DNA of 64,000 bases from Triticum aestivum (lineage: Eukaryota > Streptophyta > Magnoliopsida > Poales > Poaceae). The stretch lies in contig NC_057800.1 in NCBI RefSeq assembly GCF_018294505.1, forward strand, positions 177,676,113 to 177,740,112, read 5' to 3'. Positions 10,547 through 24,050 of the stretch are shown here, in pieces (within the stretch, counting starts at the first letter, position 1; each line of letters starts with the position of its first letter). The notes under the pieces were generated by a model. That model made no database searches, was not told where the DNA came from, and saw only the letters and a program-made list of their open reading frames with translations. A program made the translations under genes and the position numbers.

Positions 10547-13500
10547 TGTAACACCCACGATGCAGCTATATCTCTCACGTGTTGGAGTAGGACTTAGAGG
10601 CATAAACGCATAGTAGGCATGTCGCAAGAGGGGTAATCTTTACACATCCCATGTACTGAATAAGAAAGGGATAAAGAGTTGGCTTACAATCGCCACTTCA
10701 CACAATACATAAATATAGCATTACATCATCCAGATACAATCAAGGTCTGACTACGGAACTAACATAAAAATAAAAGACCACCCCAAATGCATAGATCCCC
10801 GATCGCCCCAACTGGGCTCCACTACTGATCGAAAGGAAACGAAACAACACAACAAACACGATCTTCATCGAGCTCCCACTTGAGCTCAGTTGCGTCATCT
10901 ACATTGGTATCATCGTCACTTGCAACTGTTTGGAAGTATCTGTGAGCCACGAGGACTCAGCAATCTCACAACCGCAAGATCAAGACTATTTAAGCTTATG
11001 GGTAGGGAAGGGGTAATGAGGTGGAGCTGCAGCAAGCACTAGCATATATGGTGGCTAACTTGCGCAAATGAGAGCGAGAAGAGAAGCAAAGCACAGTCGT
11101 GAACTAGAAGTGATCAAGAAGTGCTCCCGAAACTACTTACATTCAAGCATAACACAAGAACCGTGTTCCCTTCCCAGACTCCGCCGGAAAGAGACCATCA
11201 CGGCTACACACGTGGTTGATGCATTATAATTAAGTTAAGTGTCAAGGTCTATTAAAAAATTCCCATCTACCCATAACCGCGGGCACGGCTTTCGAAAGTT
11301 CAAAACCCTGCAGGGGTGTCCCAACTTAGCCCATCACAAGCTCTCACGGTCAACGAAGGATATTCCTTCTCCCAGGAAGTCCCGATCAGACTGGGAATCC
11401 CGGTTACAAGACATTTCGACAATGGTAAAACAAGACCAGCAAGACCTCCTGATGCGCTGACATCCTGATAGGAGCTGCACATATCTCGTTCTCAGGGCAA
11501 CACCGGATGAGCGCTCCATACAACTAGAACCAGCCCTCAAGTTTCCCTGAGGTGGCGCTGCAAAGGACTCTAGTTCGGACCAACACTTAGACAAGCACTG
11601 GCCCGGGGGGGGGGCTTAAAATAATATGACCCTCGAGAGCACGACTCCCAAGGGAAAAGTAGGTGGTGGTGAGGCAAATGGTAAAACCAAGGTTGGGCCT
11701 TGCTGGAGGAGTTTTATTCAAAGCAAACTGTCAAGGGGTCCCCATAACACCCAACCGTGTAAGAAACGCAAAATTAAGGAACATAACACCGGTATGGCGG
11801 AAACTAGGGCGGCAAGAGTGGAACAAAACACCAGGCATAAGGCCGAGCCTTCCACCCTTTACCAAGTATATAGATGCATTAATTAAATAAGAGATATTGT
11901 GATATCCCAACATATCCATGCTCCAACATGGAACAAACTTCAACTTCACCTGCAACTAGCAACACTATAAGAAGGGCTGAGCAAAGCGGTAACATAGCCA
12001 AACAATGGTTTGCTAGGAAAGGTGGGTTAGAGGCTTGACATGGCAAAATGGGAGCCATGATATAGCAAGTGGTAGGTATCGCGGCATAGCAAATAGAGCG
12101 AGCAACTAGCAAGCAAAGATAGAAGTGATTTCAAGGGTATTTTCATCTTGCCCGAGATCCCGCAAGGAAGAAGAATGAGTCCATGAAGAAGACAAACGAA
12201 CATAGTCGAACGGATCCTCACAACTCTGGAACGGAACCGAAGCTAACGATATAGGCAACCCGGAAAGAAGCAAACAACATAGTAAACAACCACCACATAA
12301 ACATGGCATGATACACAACCAAGTATGATGCATGTCCGGTTTATGAGGCATGGCATGTCAAAATGCACAAGCAAAACTACAAGTTAAGTGGAGCTCAATA
12401 TGCAACAGGTTGCATATTGGCGAAACACCACAACAATTATTTAGTTCTCTCCCGTTTAAGTACTCAACAAAATTAAATGTTGGTTAGCATGGCAAGGGGT
12501 GGAGCATAAGAAAACTACCTATCTAGGCAAGTTTAAATGAGGCCGGAACAACAAACAACAAGTCCGGAAACTCCTCATGTGCATATTTTAGGTTTGGTAC
12601 TGTTCTGCCGTAAACACAATTTTAGAGTTATCAAACATGCAAAGTGATGCCACCATGTTAAACTAGGCAATTTTCTACCCCATTTACATATAAAGATTAT
12701 TTAAATTCGAGCTGCGGTTAATTAGTTATGAATTAAATCATTTTAGCATGGCATTTAAGGAAATTTACTCAAACAACATTTTAAACATTTTAAACATGTA
12801 GGAAAGTTGGATATTATTAAACTAGATGAAACTCTAGTCATATTTCATACATAGTTTGTTTTAATATGAAGCACCGTTCGTGAGTTATTAAATGCATGAT
12901 GCTTGGGGGGTTTTCTGTAAAACTGAAATTCGACGGATAAATGTGAAAATCACCGCACTGGAAAAAACACCAATGGGCCGAAACTGATGAGCACTGGGGT
13001 GCTCACCATGGGCTACATGGGCCGTTTGGAGGAAGAGGTAGGCTGGTTGCGGAGGGGCGCGCTGGGCCTTGGGAGGCACCGGTCCACGATGGCGCTGGAG
13101 GCGGCGCTCGAGGTCAACGATGGCTTGGCTCGGTGGAGAGGAAAGCAGGGGCGCGGCGAAACTTGGGGGCGCTGGCGGAGAACGGGCATAGCAGAGGGTC
13201 GCGGGCATGGCGGTGGCTACCAGCGAGCAGACGAGGGCTGATCCGGCCATGGGGCACCGGAGCAGCCAGATCCGGCAGCGAGGGCGACGAACGTCCAACT
13301 GCCATGGCGGGGCATGTTCCTGATCGAGGGGAAAACAGAGAAAGGGGTGAGGGAAGGAAGGCAGGGAGGAAAATGAAGAAGGGGCGCGAGATCGGCCTTG
13401 GTTTCGCCGGGATAACATAGCTCCGCGCGAGGTCGACGTGGTGCAGGCGGCGGCGAGAGGCCGGCGGCGGCAGGGTTCGATATGGATCGGGAGCTCCTCT

Positions 13501-14353
13501 CCTGATCTGGATCGCTCACGCGAGCGGGTACTAGCGAGCGGCGTGGTCGGGCCTGCTTGGGCATGGCGGGCCAGATCCAGACCCCGACGGGCCGCGAGGT
13601 GGAGAGGGGCTGCGGGGCGATGTGGCAGCGTCCGGTTGGCCGCGGGCGTCGACTGCGGCGGTGCGACCAATGGTGGCGCGCCACTTGGCGGCGGAGGGCT
13701 GGCTGGGCACGGATTTCAAGGAGGGGCGGGAGCTGCAAGTAGGAGGTGGCTGGTAGCGCGGGAATTGAGGAGGGGGTAGGTAGGAGGCCAAAATGGGAGA
13801 GGTCTATATATAGACACATGGACTAGGTTAGGGGGATTTAGGGGGTTTTCGGACCTTCCGATCGCGTTCTAAAGGCTTCGGTCGGAGGGGGGGCAGTTTG
13901 GTGGGCTATGAAGAGAAGGTTTGGGCTGAGATGAGAGGGAATGAGTGCAGCCCGGCAACTGTTCCCGGAGACCGAAAACGTCCGACGTGAGACCGGCTAT
14001 ATTGTCGCTATAGTTATCCGTTGGGGCGTGAAACAGACTCCGAATGCGATGAAATTTGGCAGGCGACCTACTGACAACAAAACAACATCACACGCCAACT
14101 TTCAACCCATTCCGAGAACATTTTTCGGCCACTTATAAAATAATATTTCGGACATGCCGCGGGCGCGTGCAAGTTTGTCTGGGCTCAGAACGGACAACGA
14201 AAAGAACGAGGAGACCAGGACGGATGCAAGTTTTGAAAACATGATGATGCAATGCACATGATGACATGGCAAGATGCAGCACACAAGCGAATGACAAGGC
14301 AATGATAACGGATAATTGGAAGACACCTGGCGCAATGGTCTCGGGGCGTCACA
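10547..14353 (-). repeat. N1 right LTR, complete, about 3.8 kb
   Basis: It begins TGTAACACCC and ends GGGGCGTCACA on the plus strand. It matches 3875-6580 directly and N2 (21241-34038) over most of its length. It includes a run of G at 11605-11614 and a GC-rich block at 13030-13750. No conserved coding frame is shared by the copies. Confidence 0.85.
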
Positions 14354-14457
14354 GTACCCTTCATTAATGATCCTCCAACAATCGAGGCAACAACCTTGCC
14401 GCACATCCATTTTTTTGGGCTCCTCGATTTCCGCGCATGTTGCTTATCTCCATGTCT

Positions 14458-14465
14458 TATAAATA
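14458..14465 (+). promoter_or_regulatory. TATA box of the T2 antisense gene
   Basis: TATAAATA is followed by a CT-rich leader. A donor GTAAGT at 14646 and an acceptor TTTTCCAG ending at 15188 would remove a 543-base leader intron just before the ATG at 15202. Confidence 0.6.
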
Positions 14466-15201
14466 GGGCTGAGGGTCCCTTTCCTTTCCTCCCATTTCCT
14501 CTTCATCTCTCTTCTATCTCGCGTTGCCTCAGCGTCCGAGCGCCGCCGCCATCATCGACCTTTGCTTCTGCCTCAACTCCGGCCGCTGCATCACCCTGAC
14601 TGTACCAGTAAGACGCGGCTTGCCTCCGCGGCTTCAACAGCTTCAGTAAGTCGTTCTTCCTTTCCTCTGTAGATTCGCTAGGGTTCACGCGAGTTCATAG
14701 AAAAACTTCATGGTGTTCTTCCCTTGTTCTTCATTAGATCCTATGCAATGAACTCCAAACTTGATGTACTTCCATGCGATAGTAATGATAACCCTTATTT
14801 CGTCATCAAACCATGTTCTTTGTGCGTAAAAATCTGATTTGGAACTTCACAAACTGCTCAGGCACCAACTTTTTAGGTCTAAATATTTTCCTTTTCCTGA
14901 CATGTGGTAGATCTGAGTTTCCAATGTGAACCTGTGAAACTTGTTTTTCCTCACTTAGTCATTTTTTGCTTCAGATCTGTAGTTTCATTGTCTGCGTAGG
15001 CGGTTTATCCTTTAGAAAATAATCTGCCATATGCCATTAGTCCCCTCGTAAACCCCCAGTCGCCTTACCATTTATAATAGCATCAACCTCCGGTTGAACA
15101 ATTTTGCATGCTTGAATGCTTTTTTCTTAATCAGCTGCGCTTTATGCTTGCCAATCATGTGTCTTAAACCGGCATCAATCTTTTCCAGCTCCTCATTCGA
15201 A

Positions 15202-18200
15202 ATGGCCAAACAATTCTACGCTTGTAACTGGGTCCCTTCCTGTGTTACTGAAGAGCAACTAGATGGATGTGTCAGAACTGGCGTTTTACCAAAACAAAGC
15301 GAAATCCACTGGCATATTCCCGGTCCAGAAAATCCTACTACCCCAAAAGACGGCGAGGTAGTGATATTTGTTGATCACATGAACCGTGGTTTTAAACCGC
15401 CCGGATCCAAGTTCTTCCGTGATGTACTTGCCAGCTTCCAAATCCACCCTCAAGATATTGGACCCAACAATGTGTCCAATATTTGCGACTTTCAAGTGTT
15501 TTGTGAAGCCTATCTGCCAGAAGAGCCAACTGTTGAATTGTTCCGAGATTTTTTCTATTTAAACCGTCATACTGAATTCGTAGATGGGCCCAACACTGAA
15601 CTTGGCGGCGTCTCCATTCAAAAAAGGAAGGATGTCAGCTTCCCTCACACCAAACTTCACAGTCATCCTAAGGATTGGAACCAGACTTGGTTCTACTATA
15701 AGGATACTTCCCCTAAAGATGAGAACCCTCTGCCGAGTTATCGTGCTCACCAGCTTACCAACACACACCCACTTCCGCAACGACTGACTGCCAAGGAACG
15801 GTCCACATACACACCACAACTCGCCAAGCTCAGAGCCTTCATGGCTAACGGTTTGACAGGAGTGGACTTTGTTCGTTGCTGGATATCTTGGAGCATTTTA
15901 CCGGTAAGCCGTCGTATCGGTTTAATGTGTGAGTACACAGGGGACTCAAAAGATCCTCAACGTCATATTAATATTCAGCTAACAGAGCCTGAAGTTACTG
16001 AGTCTGTTAAGAAGATGCTAAATGAACCGGAAGCTGTTTGCAGTAGGACTGGGCTAAGCCCCTTTTATACTTTGAATAAATCGCCAGCTGTAAGAATTGC
16101 CTCACTCCTGCTTTGTACTTGATATTCTTTAACTGTGCAATATTTTATATCCTCTGTCCATCTTTTAATAGGGTGACGACCCATTCTAGAAGAAGAAATC
16201 ACAGGAAAAACCGGCCAAGACCCCTCGACCAAAGACGAAGGTTGTCAAAAGACTTGCCAAGAAAAAGACAGCTGAACCCAACAGTTTAAACCTTGATGAC
16301 GACCTTGATGATACGGACGTAGAGGTAGAACTTGACTCTTTTGGTTCATTTTTCATATACCTCATTGACAATGATTATTATCAGGATGACACTGAAGGCA
16401 GCCAAGCTGATGACACAGAGGTAATTATCCTTTCCTCTGGTTCAGACCCTCTGCCAACACAAAAAATCCGTCAAGCAGTCCGGAAAGTAAGATTTTCTCA
16501 CCCCCTAGCTCACTTGGACCCACACTTTCTTTTGAAGAAGCAGCAACACGAAGCTCGCCGCACAACCCGGCACCGCGACCAAGTAGTCACTTCGGCTGGT
16601 TTACCGTACACGTCGGTTTGGAAGCGTCGATCTGAGGTCTCAAACACTTCTGATACTTCTTATCCCTAGGCGGGTTATTTCTGATAGCCTCTTAATCCAT
16701 CTGATTCAAATTATCAGGGAACGCCTCTTTCATCATCCGGCGAGTCAGCGGCCACACAGACCCTCCTCTTAAGACTATCCCTGGGTAAACACTTTAAACT
16801 TACTCCTTTTGACGTTTTATATTTATGTGTTATATTGACCTTTATATCTTTTTCTTTCAGAGCCAAGGCCAGACCCAGCAAGAAAGCTCATGTAGATAAA
16901 TCGTCTAACGACCATGTGGTTCTTGAACCGGAGAGAACTCCAAAACTGGAAAGAACCAATACTGATGCCATGCTTGATGATCCACCCCCTCAAGACCATG
17001 ATTTTGTTGAACCAGTAGAAGTTGATGTAACAGGTCATAATGATAAACCGACAAGCCTGGTCCCAATTGATGATAAACTGTCAAGTCCAGCTAAGGCTGC
17101 TAATGAATCATCAATTCCAGTAAAGGCTGCTGGTGACAAGGAAGTTGATGTTATAATTACTGGTGTTGGCCACACCACCCCTGGCAATCCTGTTGCATTA
17201 TCAAAGCATAGTGCCAAGGAGGAACTCTCTGCTATCGGCAAAGGCAAGTGGAGCACAGACTTGTCAAGCTACGCCCACCTCAACGCCCAAGAACTTCATT
17301 CTGGTTTCTTAAACCATCTGTACACAAACCGTGACTAGTACCAACTCGAGTAGCCCCCAAGGGCCGATCTATGATGCCAATCTAAACCGGTACTTTGCAA
17401 TATCACAACTCTGCATGCTTATCTTCCAAGGGTCGGTTTATCTTTTTAGGATGAACTACTACTTTTAACTTTGTAATTTTGAAACTTTCGTTAGTGTAGT
17501 CCCCAAGGGCCGGTTTATCTTTCCAAGGTGAGCCGGGACTTTAACCAATGTTACTTTAAGCAAACATACATTAGCCCCCAAGTGTCAAGAATAATACTTG
17601 TATTATGCTTGGGACTTGTTAAAAATTTCTGATAATCAAGAAAATAGGCATTAGCCCCCAAGTGCCAAGTGTATAATTTGTTATGTGCTTGGGACTTCCA
17701 AATTTCACTGCCACCTCATAATATGTCTTTCTCTTATAGGCTGAGATGAGAAAAAAGGAAGCCCAAACCACTGACCTTCAAGAAAATATCAAAACCCAGC
17801 CAACAGAGACCTCCAAAGCCAAAGAAGAATTGACCAGTGCGTTAGCAGCCATGGAGAAGCTGAAGGAAACTTTGAAGAAGGAACAGGCAGACTAGGGCAT
17901 AGAGAAAGCCGCTTTACAAAAGAGAGCCAAAGACGCAGAGGCAGCTCTTAAACCGGTGGTCGAAGAGCTGACCGGTTTAAAGCGGTAGATCAATGCCATG
18001 ACCTCTTCTATTTTTGGTAAGTACCTCACCTGAAGCTTTTCAATATACATTATCTCATTGGTTGCCGGTTTACTGATGCTTGCAATGACACAGGAACTCG
18101 CATTACCCATCTGGGCTCTGACATGCAGATGAAGCCGAAGGCTGCCTATACACTAATAGAACTGTTATACTCCGGAGCCCAACGGGCCATTTGCACCGTG

Positions 18201-18664
18201 CACATAACAAACCGCCTCCAACCTTGATAAAGGAAACCATTGAGAATTTGTCAATGCTGCCCGTCCAGTTGGATGAACTAAAAAGATCAGCTGCAAGGTC
18301 GGGTGCGCTGACTGCGCTAATCCGGGCAAAAGCATGGATACCGGATCTTGAACCGTCGGATATAGGCAACGACTATCCTGGTGTAAAGGATGACGACTCA
18401 GAATTTAACAATGACGATCTTTGAAGGTTGACAAGGGAAATGCGCCCCATAGAGAGCAAATTGGCTCAAGAAACGGATCTCTCTCACTATCACCTGGTTT
18501 ATGATTCTGATCAGAAAAGATATCCTGTGACAACACATGATGTAGAAGATCTTATTCCGCCAATCCGTAAGCACACCCATGCCCCTGATGTTAACACCTC
18601 AAACCTTATAAGTGATGAAGTTGTGTTCCAAGCCATAACTGGAATCGATTGGTACAACCATTGA
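15202..18664 (+). pseudogene. Antisense multi-exon gene of T2, Transposase_28-like, decayed
   Basis: The start is MAKQFYACNW, 13 bases after a splice acceptor. Coding exon 1 (15202-16089, 296 codons) has a PF04195-like region at residues about 52-125 (FVDHM, then LFRDFFYL). It ends at GTAAGA, and the next exon opens in phase at 16172, though it holds one amber codon. Further exon-like blocks encode Lys-rich, acidic and Ser-rich segments, among them 16861-17338. The block 17741-18014 would form a Lys/Glu/Ala coiled coil but has two in-frame amber codons. A last conserved-looking block runs from about 18094 to 18664 with at least one more stop. The overall form, N-terminal domain plus distal coiled coil, is readable but no longer translatable. 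Function unknown. Confidence 0.6.
17574..17697 (+). repeat. Two tandem stem-loops in a putative intron of the T2 antisense gene
   Basis: Two similar units each open with AGCCCCCAAGTG and close with GCTTGGGACTT, giving CCCAAG/CTTGGG stems. In the first the inner AATAATAC and GTATTAT also pair. The units are about 79 bp apart. The AGCCCCC(A/G)AG motif recurs near 17349, 18751, 18857 and 19271. Confidence 0.5.
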
Positions 18665-20967
18665 CTTCTAGCCACTGGGTAGAGAGGAGGAAGATGCACC
18701 AGCGCAGGACGATCCACAACCGTCACCTCCAATAGCATGTATATCATCTGTAGCCCCCGAGCACCGGGTTTGTTTAGGCCTTTAACAAACCCGTGGTCTG
18801 TGAACTTGTGTTTTGGTAACGAACAAAGTCCATTTTTTCACAAATTCTGGCTTGAGAGCCCCCGAGGCTCTAGGCGACTTGAGGAGTCGTCTTGAGGCAC
18901 CTTGTTCCTGAAATAAAACACATGAATGCATTACACCATTCATGATGTATAAAACAAAATTAAATAATAATTTCAATGACTTTGTCAACTTGTGTTCAAG
19001 TTGTTCATTGTTCGACTCGACTAAGTAGGTTTCGCATGGAATTTTTTCATGGAATATGATATGTCCAGGGTCGACAAAGTCTATGATAGGCATCAGAGTC
19101 GATTGACAATACCATACCCACTACTTGGTCGGTTACGAGTTGCATCAGACTTAGTAAAGAATGAAGTAAAATTATTTCGCTGATATGTAGGGCACCCATG
19201 TTTGAACTGTGCATCGTGGCAAATAGTCCTCTTTGGTAACCTTATGACTAAACTTTATGAGAAGAAACGATAGCCCCCGAGATTAACTCAAAAGGTGCCG
19301 GATATATTTAATTGACTGGAAGAAAAAGAAATTTAAATATAAAACTGACTTAGCTTGTTTTTATGATGTGGCATAAGCCAGCGGACCGTTGTGGTCGACC
19401 GCTGCGAGGCAGTAGACGATCCCGCGTAGGAGTCACAAATCGGTAACCCAGCTGACGGTTCGAGCCGGCGGCGTAAGCTGGAATTTTTGAAGACATGTAA
19501 CCGAAAAACCATCAAACAGAAGATGGCGCAGTGCAAGCCAGCTTGATCGGTCTCGAAGAAGGTCACGATGTTGGCGAAACCGGCCGCTATTGAAGTCAAA
19601 AAATTTCAAGGTGGAGCTGGTGAAGAGGCATGCACGGGCTATCATCTTGATTTTTTAGCTCCGACATGCTGCAGTAGGCCAAACCGTGGGATGACGTGCT
19701 ATGCGCATATCTATTCGTCCCTCTGGGTCATATTTTGATAAAGCCAACTCAGTCACAACAGAGATGCTAATTTTATTACCCTTATGAGAGCATTAAAACC
19801 TGCAGAGTCAGGCACTCCTCCTCATGACATCATTAGACTTACAGAGTTGTTTCTTCAACAGGTATAGCCTTCCTTGCATTTTCTTAATCACTGGTAACCC
19901 GGTCTAAAGTATCGAGTGTAGTATAATGAGATCTCCGTAGCACATCGGAGAATACCTTCAGTTCCTTTTTTACAACAGGCCTCGAGGGCATAAAAGAGTA
20001 GCTCAACGCACTGGTGAGGCAGCCCGTGGTGCTTGGAAGCTGACGCGGACGAAGAGCACCGACGAGGCGAGCAACTGCAGTAGTATGGTAGAGGTGGAGG
20101 ACGGAACCGGCCATGAGTTGAAGGCAAGAGACGATGTAGGGCGGCTTCAGGCGATTTAGAGTAACGGCGGAACGAGGCGGGTTACTGCATGGCGACTCGG
20201 AAGGTGGGCGGCTCAGAACGGCACGACGGCTCTACGGAGACATGATGGCGAGGCTGCAGAGTTGGAGTTGATCCCCTCATCCTTGTGCTCGTCCAGGTCG
20301 TTATCGGTTTGACCATCCCCGATTCATGTCCTCCGGGTCGTGGGCTCGTGGCCCCCTTTTCTCTTTTCTTTTTGCTTCGCTAATCCCAGGTGTTTTGCCT
20401 TGTGACCACGTGATAGCCTTCTTGGTGTATATTTCCTGTATGAATGTGCTAAGGCAGATCCCATCTGGTTGCTTCCCCATGTAGCAATTTTGGCCAATAA
20501 AAAAATTGGAGTTGTAGATCAACTTAGCCATCACGTGGCAGAGTACTAATTGAAATAGTACCATTGCTACTGTTGGCTCTTCCCATTGTTTTGCAGGTCT
20601 TCACGTGAGGACACGGTAGCTGGTCCGACCCTTTGCATGTACATGTGCCTAACTAGGTCGATTGGAGGAAAACAAGGACTATAACGACTCGACCACAACG
20701 CTGGATTGCTTCACGTCAGCCTCGATGTATCCGCCGCGTAATCCGAGAAGGAAAAAACTGTAACGGAAAGTTTAATCTCGGTCTTAGTGATTTTTTCGGA
20801 CGGCTGCGGTGGAGCCGACGCTACCCTAGTTCTCTCCCGATCACAATCTTGTATATGCTCTTCCGACTGTTCGTCGTTGATGATCCTTTCTTCATCCAGA
20901 AAATTGCAAACTCTTCGATTCCTCAGAGAATCCTTTCAAGAACTCAACACCACCATGCAAGGCCCCA
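18665..20967. other. T2 internal non-coding DNA
   Basis: Only short frames occur, and none shows a retrotransposon domain. The stretch includes AGCCCCCGAG motifs at 18751, 18857 and 19271 and a moderately GC-rich block at 19380-20280. It occupies the place where gag-pol would be in a complete element. Confidence 0.6.
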
Positions 20968-20979
20968 CGGTGGGCGCCA
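20968..20979 (-). other. T2 primer-binding site
   Basis: On the minus strand TGGCGCCCACCG follows the LTR end CCACGACA by two bases. The position and the TGGCGCC start are typical of plant Gypsy primer sites. Confidence 0.65.
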
Positions 20980-22146
20980 ACTGTCGTGGATTTCTCACGG
21001 CAGATGTCCTAGTATGAGGACTTAGTTGTGAGGCCAACGCATCTATGTGATAGCTTGAGAGGGGTTGGTTGGAACCGAGAGACGCGAGGTTTTACCCAGG
21101 TTCGGCCCCTCATGGTGGAGGTAAAAGCCTACATCCTGCTTCATTGATATTGATCATGGTGTTCACGATTACAATGTTGTTCTTTGGCTACCTCTCTCTC
21201 GAGAGCTATTGACTTGTCTATCTCAACTTTTGTAACACCCTTGATGCGACTATAGCTCCCACGTGTCGAGGCACGACTTAGAGACATAATCGCATTGAAG
21301 GCATATGTCGCAAGTTAGGCAATCTTCACAAGATCCCATGTAATATAAATAATAAAGGGGAGATAACATAGTTGGCTTACACTCGCCACATCAATCAAGT
21401 ACATAAATAACATTACATCATCCAAACACTCATGGCCCGACTACGGTGCCAAAATAAAAGAGAACCCAACATGCGACACGGTCGTAATCACCCCCAACTG
21501 GTCACCACTACTGATCATCGGGGAAGGAAACATAGTAACATAGAGAGTCCTCGTCAAACTCCCACTTGAGCTCGTACGCGTCTCCTGGAGCGGAATCATC
21601 AGGCCCTGCATCTGGTGTAATAGTAATCTGTGAGCCACAGGGACTCAGCAATCTCGCACCCTCACGATCAAGACTATTTAAGCTTATAGGTAAGGCAAGG
21701 TAAATATAGGTGGAGCTGCAGCAAGCGTCTAGCAAATATGGTGGCTAACTTATTCGCAAAAGAGAGCGAGAAGAGGAGGCAAAGCACGAGCGAGAAACTA
21801 GAGAACAACATGTGCAAACATTACTCCAACACCGTGTCCACTTCCCGGACTCCGCCGAGAAGAGGCCATCACGGTAACTCACTCAGTCGATTCATTTTAA
21901 TTAATTAAGGTTCAAGTTATCTACAACCGGCCATTAACAAATTCCCATCTGCCCATAACCGCGGGCACGACTTTCGAAAGTTCAAATCCCTGCAGGGGAG
22001 TCCCAACTTAGCCCATGACAAGCTCTCACGGTCAACAAAGGAATAGACCTCCTCCCAAGACGTTCCGATCAGACTCGGTATCTCGGTAACTCAAGACAAT
22101 TCGACAGGTTAAAACAAGACCAGCAACACCGCCCGAATGTGCCGAC

Positions 22147-23871
22147 TGTTGGATTTCGTAGTAATTTCAAAAAATTTCCTACGCACACGCAAGATCAAGT
22201 GATGCATAGCAACGAGGGGGGAGAGTGTTGTCTACATACCCACGCAGACCGACTGCGGAAGCGTTGACACGACGTAGAGGAAGTAGTCGCACGTCTTCAC
22301 GATCCAACCGATCAAGCACCGAAACTACGACACCTACGAGTTCGAGCACACGTTCAGCTCAATGACGATCCCCGGACTCCGATCCAGCAAAGTGTCGGGG
22401 AAGAGTTCCGTCAGCACGCGGCGTGGTGACGATCTTGATGCACTACAGCAGCAGGGCTTCGCCTAAACTCCGCTACAGTATTATCGAGGAATATGGTGGC
22501 TGGGGCACCGCACACGGCTAAGGAATAGATCACGTGGATCAACTTGCGTGTCCTTTCAGGTGCCCTGCCTCTGTATATAAAGGACTAGAGGGGGGAGGCT
22601 GGCCGACCAAGGGAGGGCGCGCCAGGAGAGTCCTACTCCCTCTGGGAGTAGGATTCCCCCCCAATCCTAGTTGGAATAGGATTCCTTGAGGGGGGAAAGA
22701 GAGAGAGGGGGCCGGCCACCTCTCCCAGTCCTAATAGGACTAGGGGAAGGGGAAGGCGCACAGCCACCTTGGGCTGCCCTTTTCTCCTTTCCACTAAATC
22801 CCACTAAGGCCCATATAGCTCCCGGGGGGTTCCGGTAACCTCCCGGTACTCCGGTAAAATCCTGATTTCACCCGGAACACTTCCGATATCCAAACATAGG
22901 CTTCCAATATATCAATCTTTACGTCTCAACCATTTCGAGACTCCTCGTCATGTCTGTGATCACATCCGGGACTCCGAACAACCTTCGGTACATCAAAATG
23001 CATAAACTCATAATATAACTGTCATCGTAACCTTAAGCGTGCGGACCCTACGAGTTCGAGAACAATGTAGACATGACCGAGACACGTCTCCGGTCAATAA
23101 CCAATAGCGGGACCTGGATGCCCATATTGGCTCCTACATATTCTATGAAGATCTTTATTGGTCAGACCGCATAACAACATACGTTGTTCCCTTTGTCATC
23201 GGTATGTTACTTGCCCGAGATTCGATCGTCGGTATCCAATACCTAGTTCAATCTCGTTACTGGCAAGTCTCTTTACTCGTTCCGTAATACATCATCTCGC
23301 AACTAACATATTAGTTACAATGCTTACAAGGCTTATGTGATGTGCATTACCGAGAGGGCCCAAAGATACCTCTCCGACAATCGGAGTGACAAATCCTAAT
23401 CTTGAAATACGCCAACCCAACATCCACCTTTGGAGACACCTGTAATGCTCCTTTATAATCACCCTGTTACGTTGTGACGTTTGGTAGCACCCAAAGTGTT
23501 CCTCCGGCAAACGGGAGTGGCATAATCTCATAGTCATAGGAACATGTATAAGTCATGAAGAAAGCAATAGCAACATACTAAACGATCGGGTGCTAAGCTA
23601 ATGGAATGGGTCATGTCAATCAGATCATTCAACTAATGATGTGACCTCGTTAATCAAATAACAACACTTTGTTCATGGTTAGGAAACATAACCATCTTTG
23701 ATTAACGAGCTAGTCAAGTAGAGGCATACTAGTGACACTCTGTTTGTCTATGTATTCACACATGTATTATGTTTCCGGTTAATACAATTCTAGCATGAAT
23801 AATAAACATTTATCATGAAATAAGGAAATAAATAATAACTTTATTATTGCCTCTAGGGCATATTTCCTTCA
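22147..23871 (-). repeat. Angela A left LTR (3' LTR)
   Basis: It begins TGTTGGATTTCG and ends ATTTCCTTCA on the plus strand. It is 1725 bp, the same length as the partner at 29006. The minus-strand polypurine tract AAGTGGGAAAC lies at 23872-23882. Confidence 0.95.
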
Positions 23872-23885
23872 GTTTCCCACTTGCA

Positions 23886-24050
23886 CTAGAGTCAATAATC
23901 TAGTTCACATCGCCATGTGATTTAACAGCAATAGTTCACATCACCATGTGATTAACACCCATAGTTCACATCGATATGTGATCAACACCCAAAGGGTTTT
24001 ACTAGAGTCAGTAATCTTGTTCACATCGCTATGTGATTAACACCCAAAGA
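23886..24050. repeat. Tandem repeats beside the Angela A 3' LTR
   Basis: A unit TAGTTCACATCGCCATGTGA recurs with changes at 23901, 23932, 23962 and 24017; the first three are 30-31 bp apart. The larger block ACTAGAGTCA-(A/G)TAATCT is also duplicated (23886 and 24001). No such repeats occur at the matching place in Angela B. Confidence 0.75.

Larger units (their letters stand above)
3875..14353 (-). mobile_element. N1: non-autonomous long-LTR retrotransposon
   Basis: Two direct LTR copies flank an internal region that encodes nothing recognisable. Only the right LTR is complete; the left one is cut by T1. A degenerate primer site next to the right LTR and the LTR ends place transcription on the minus strand. 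The flank after 14353 reads GTACC, the predicted target duplication; its partner should lie left of the window. The same LTR family is present as solo LTR N2. I do not name the family. Confidence 0.8.

Noticed and set aside
23886..24050. Spaced repeats considered as a CRISPR array
   Set aside because: The repeats are degenerate, spacers are nearly absent or alike, and the context is a plant retrotransposon.
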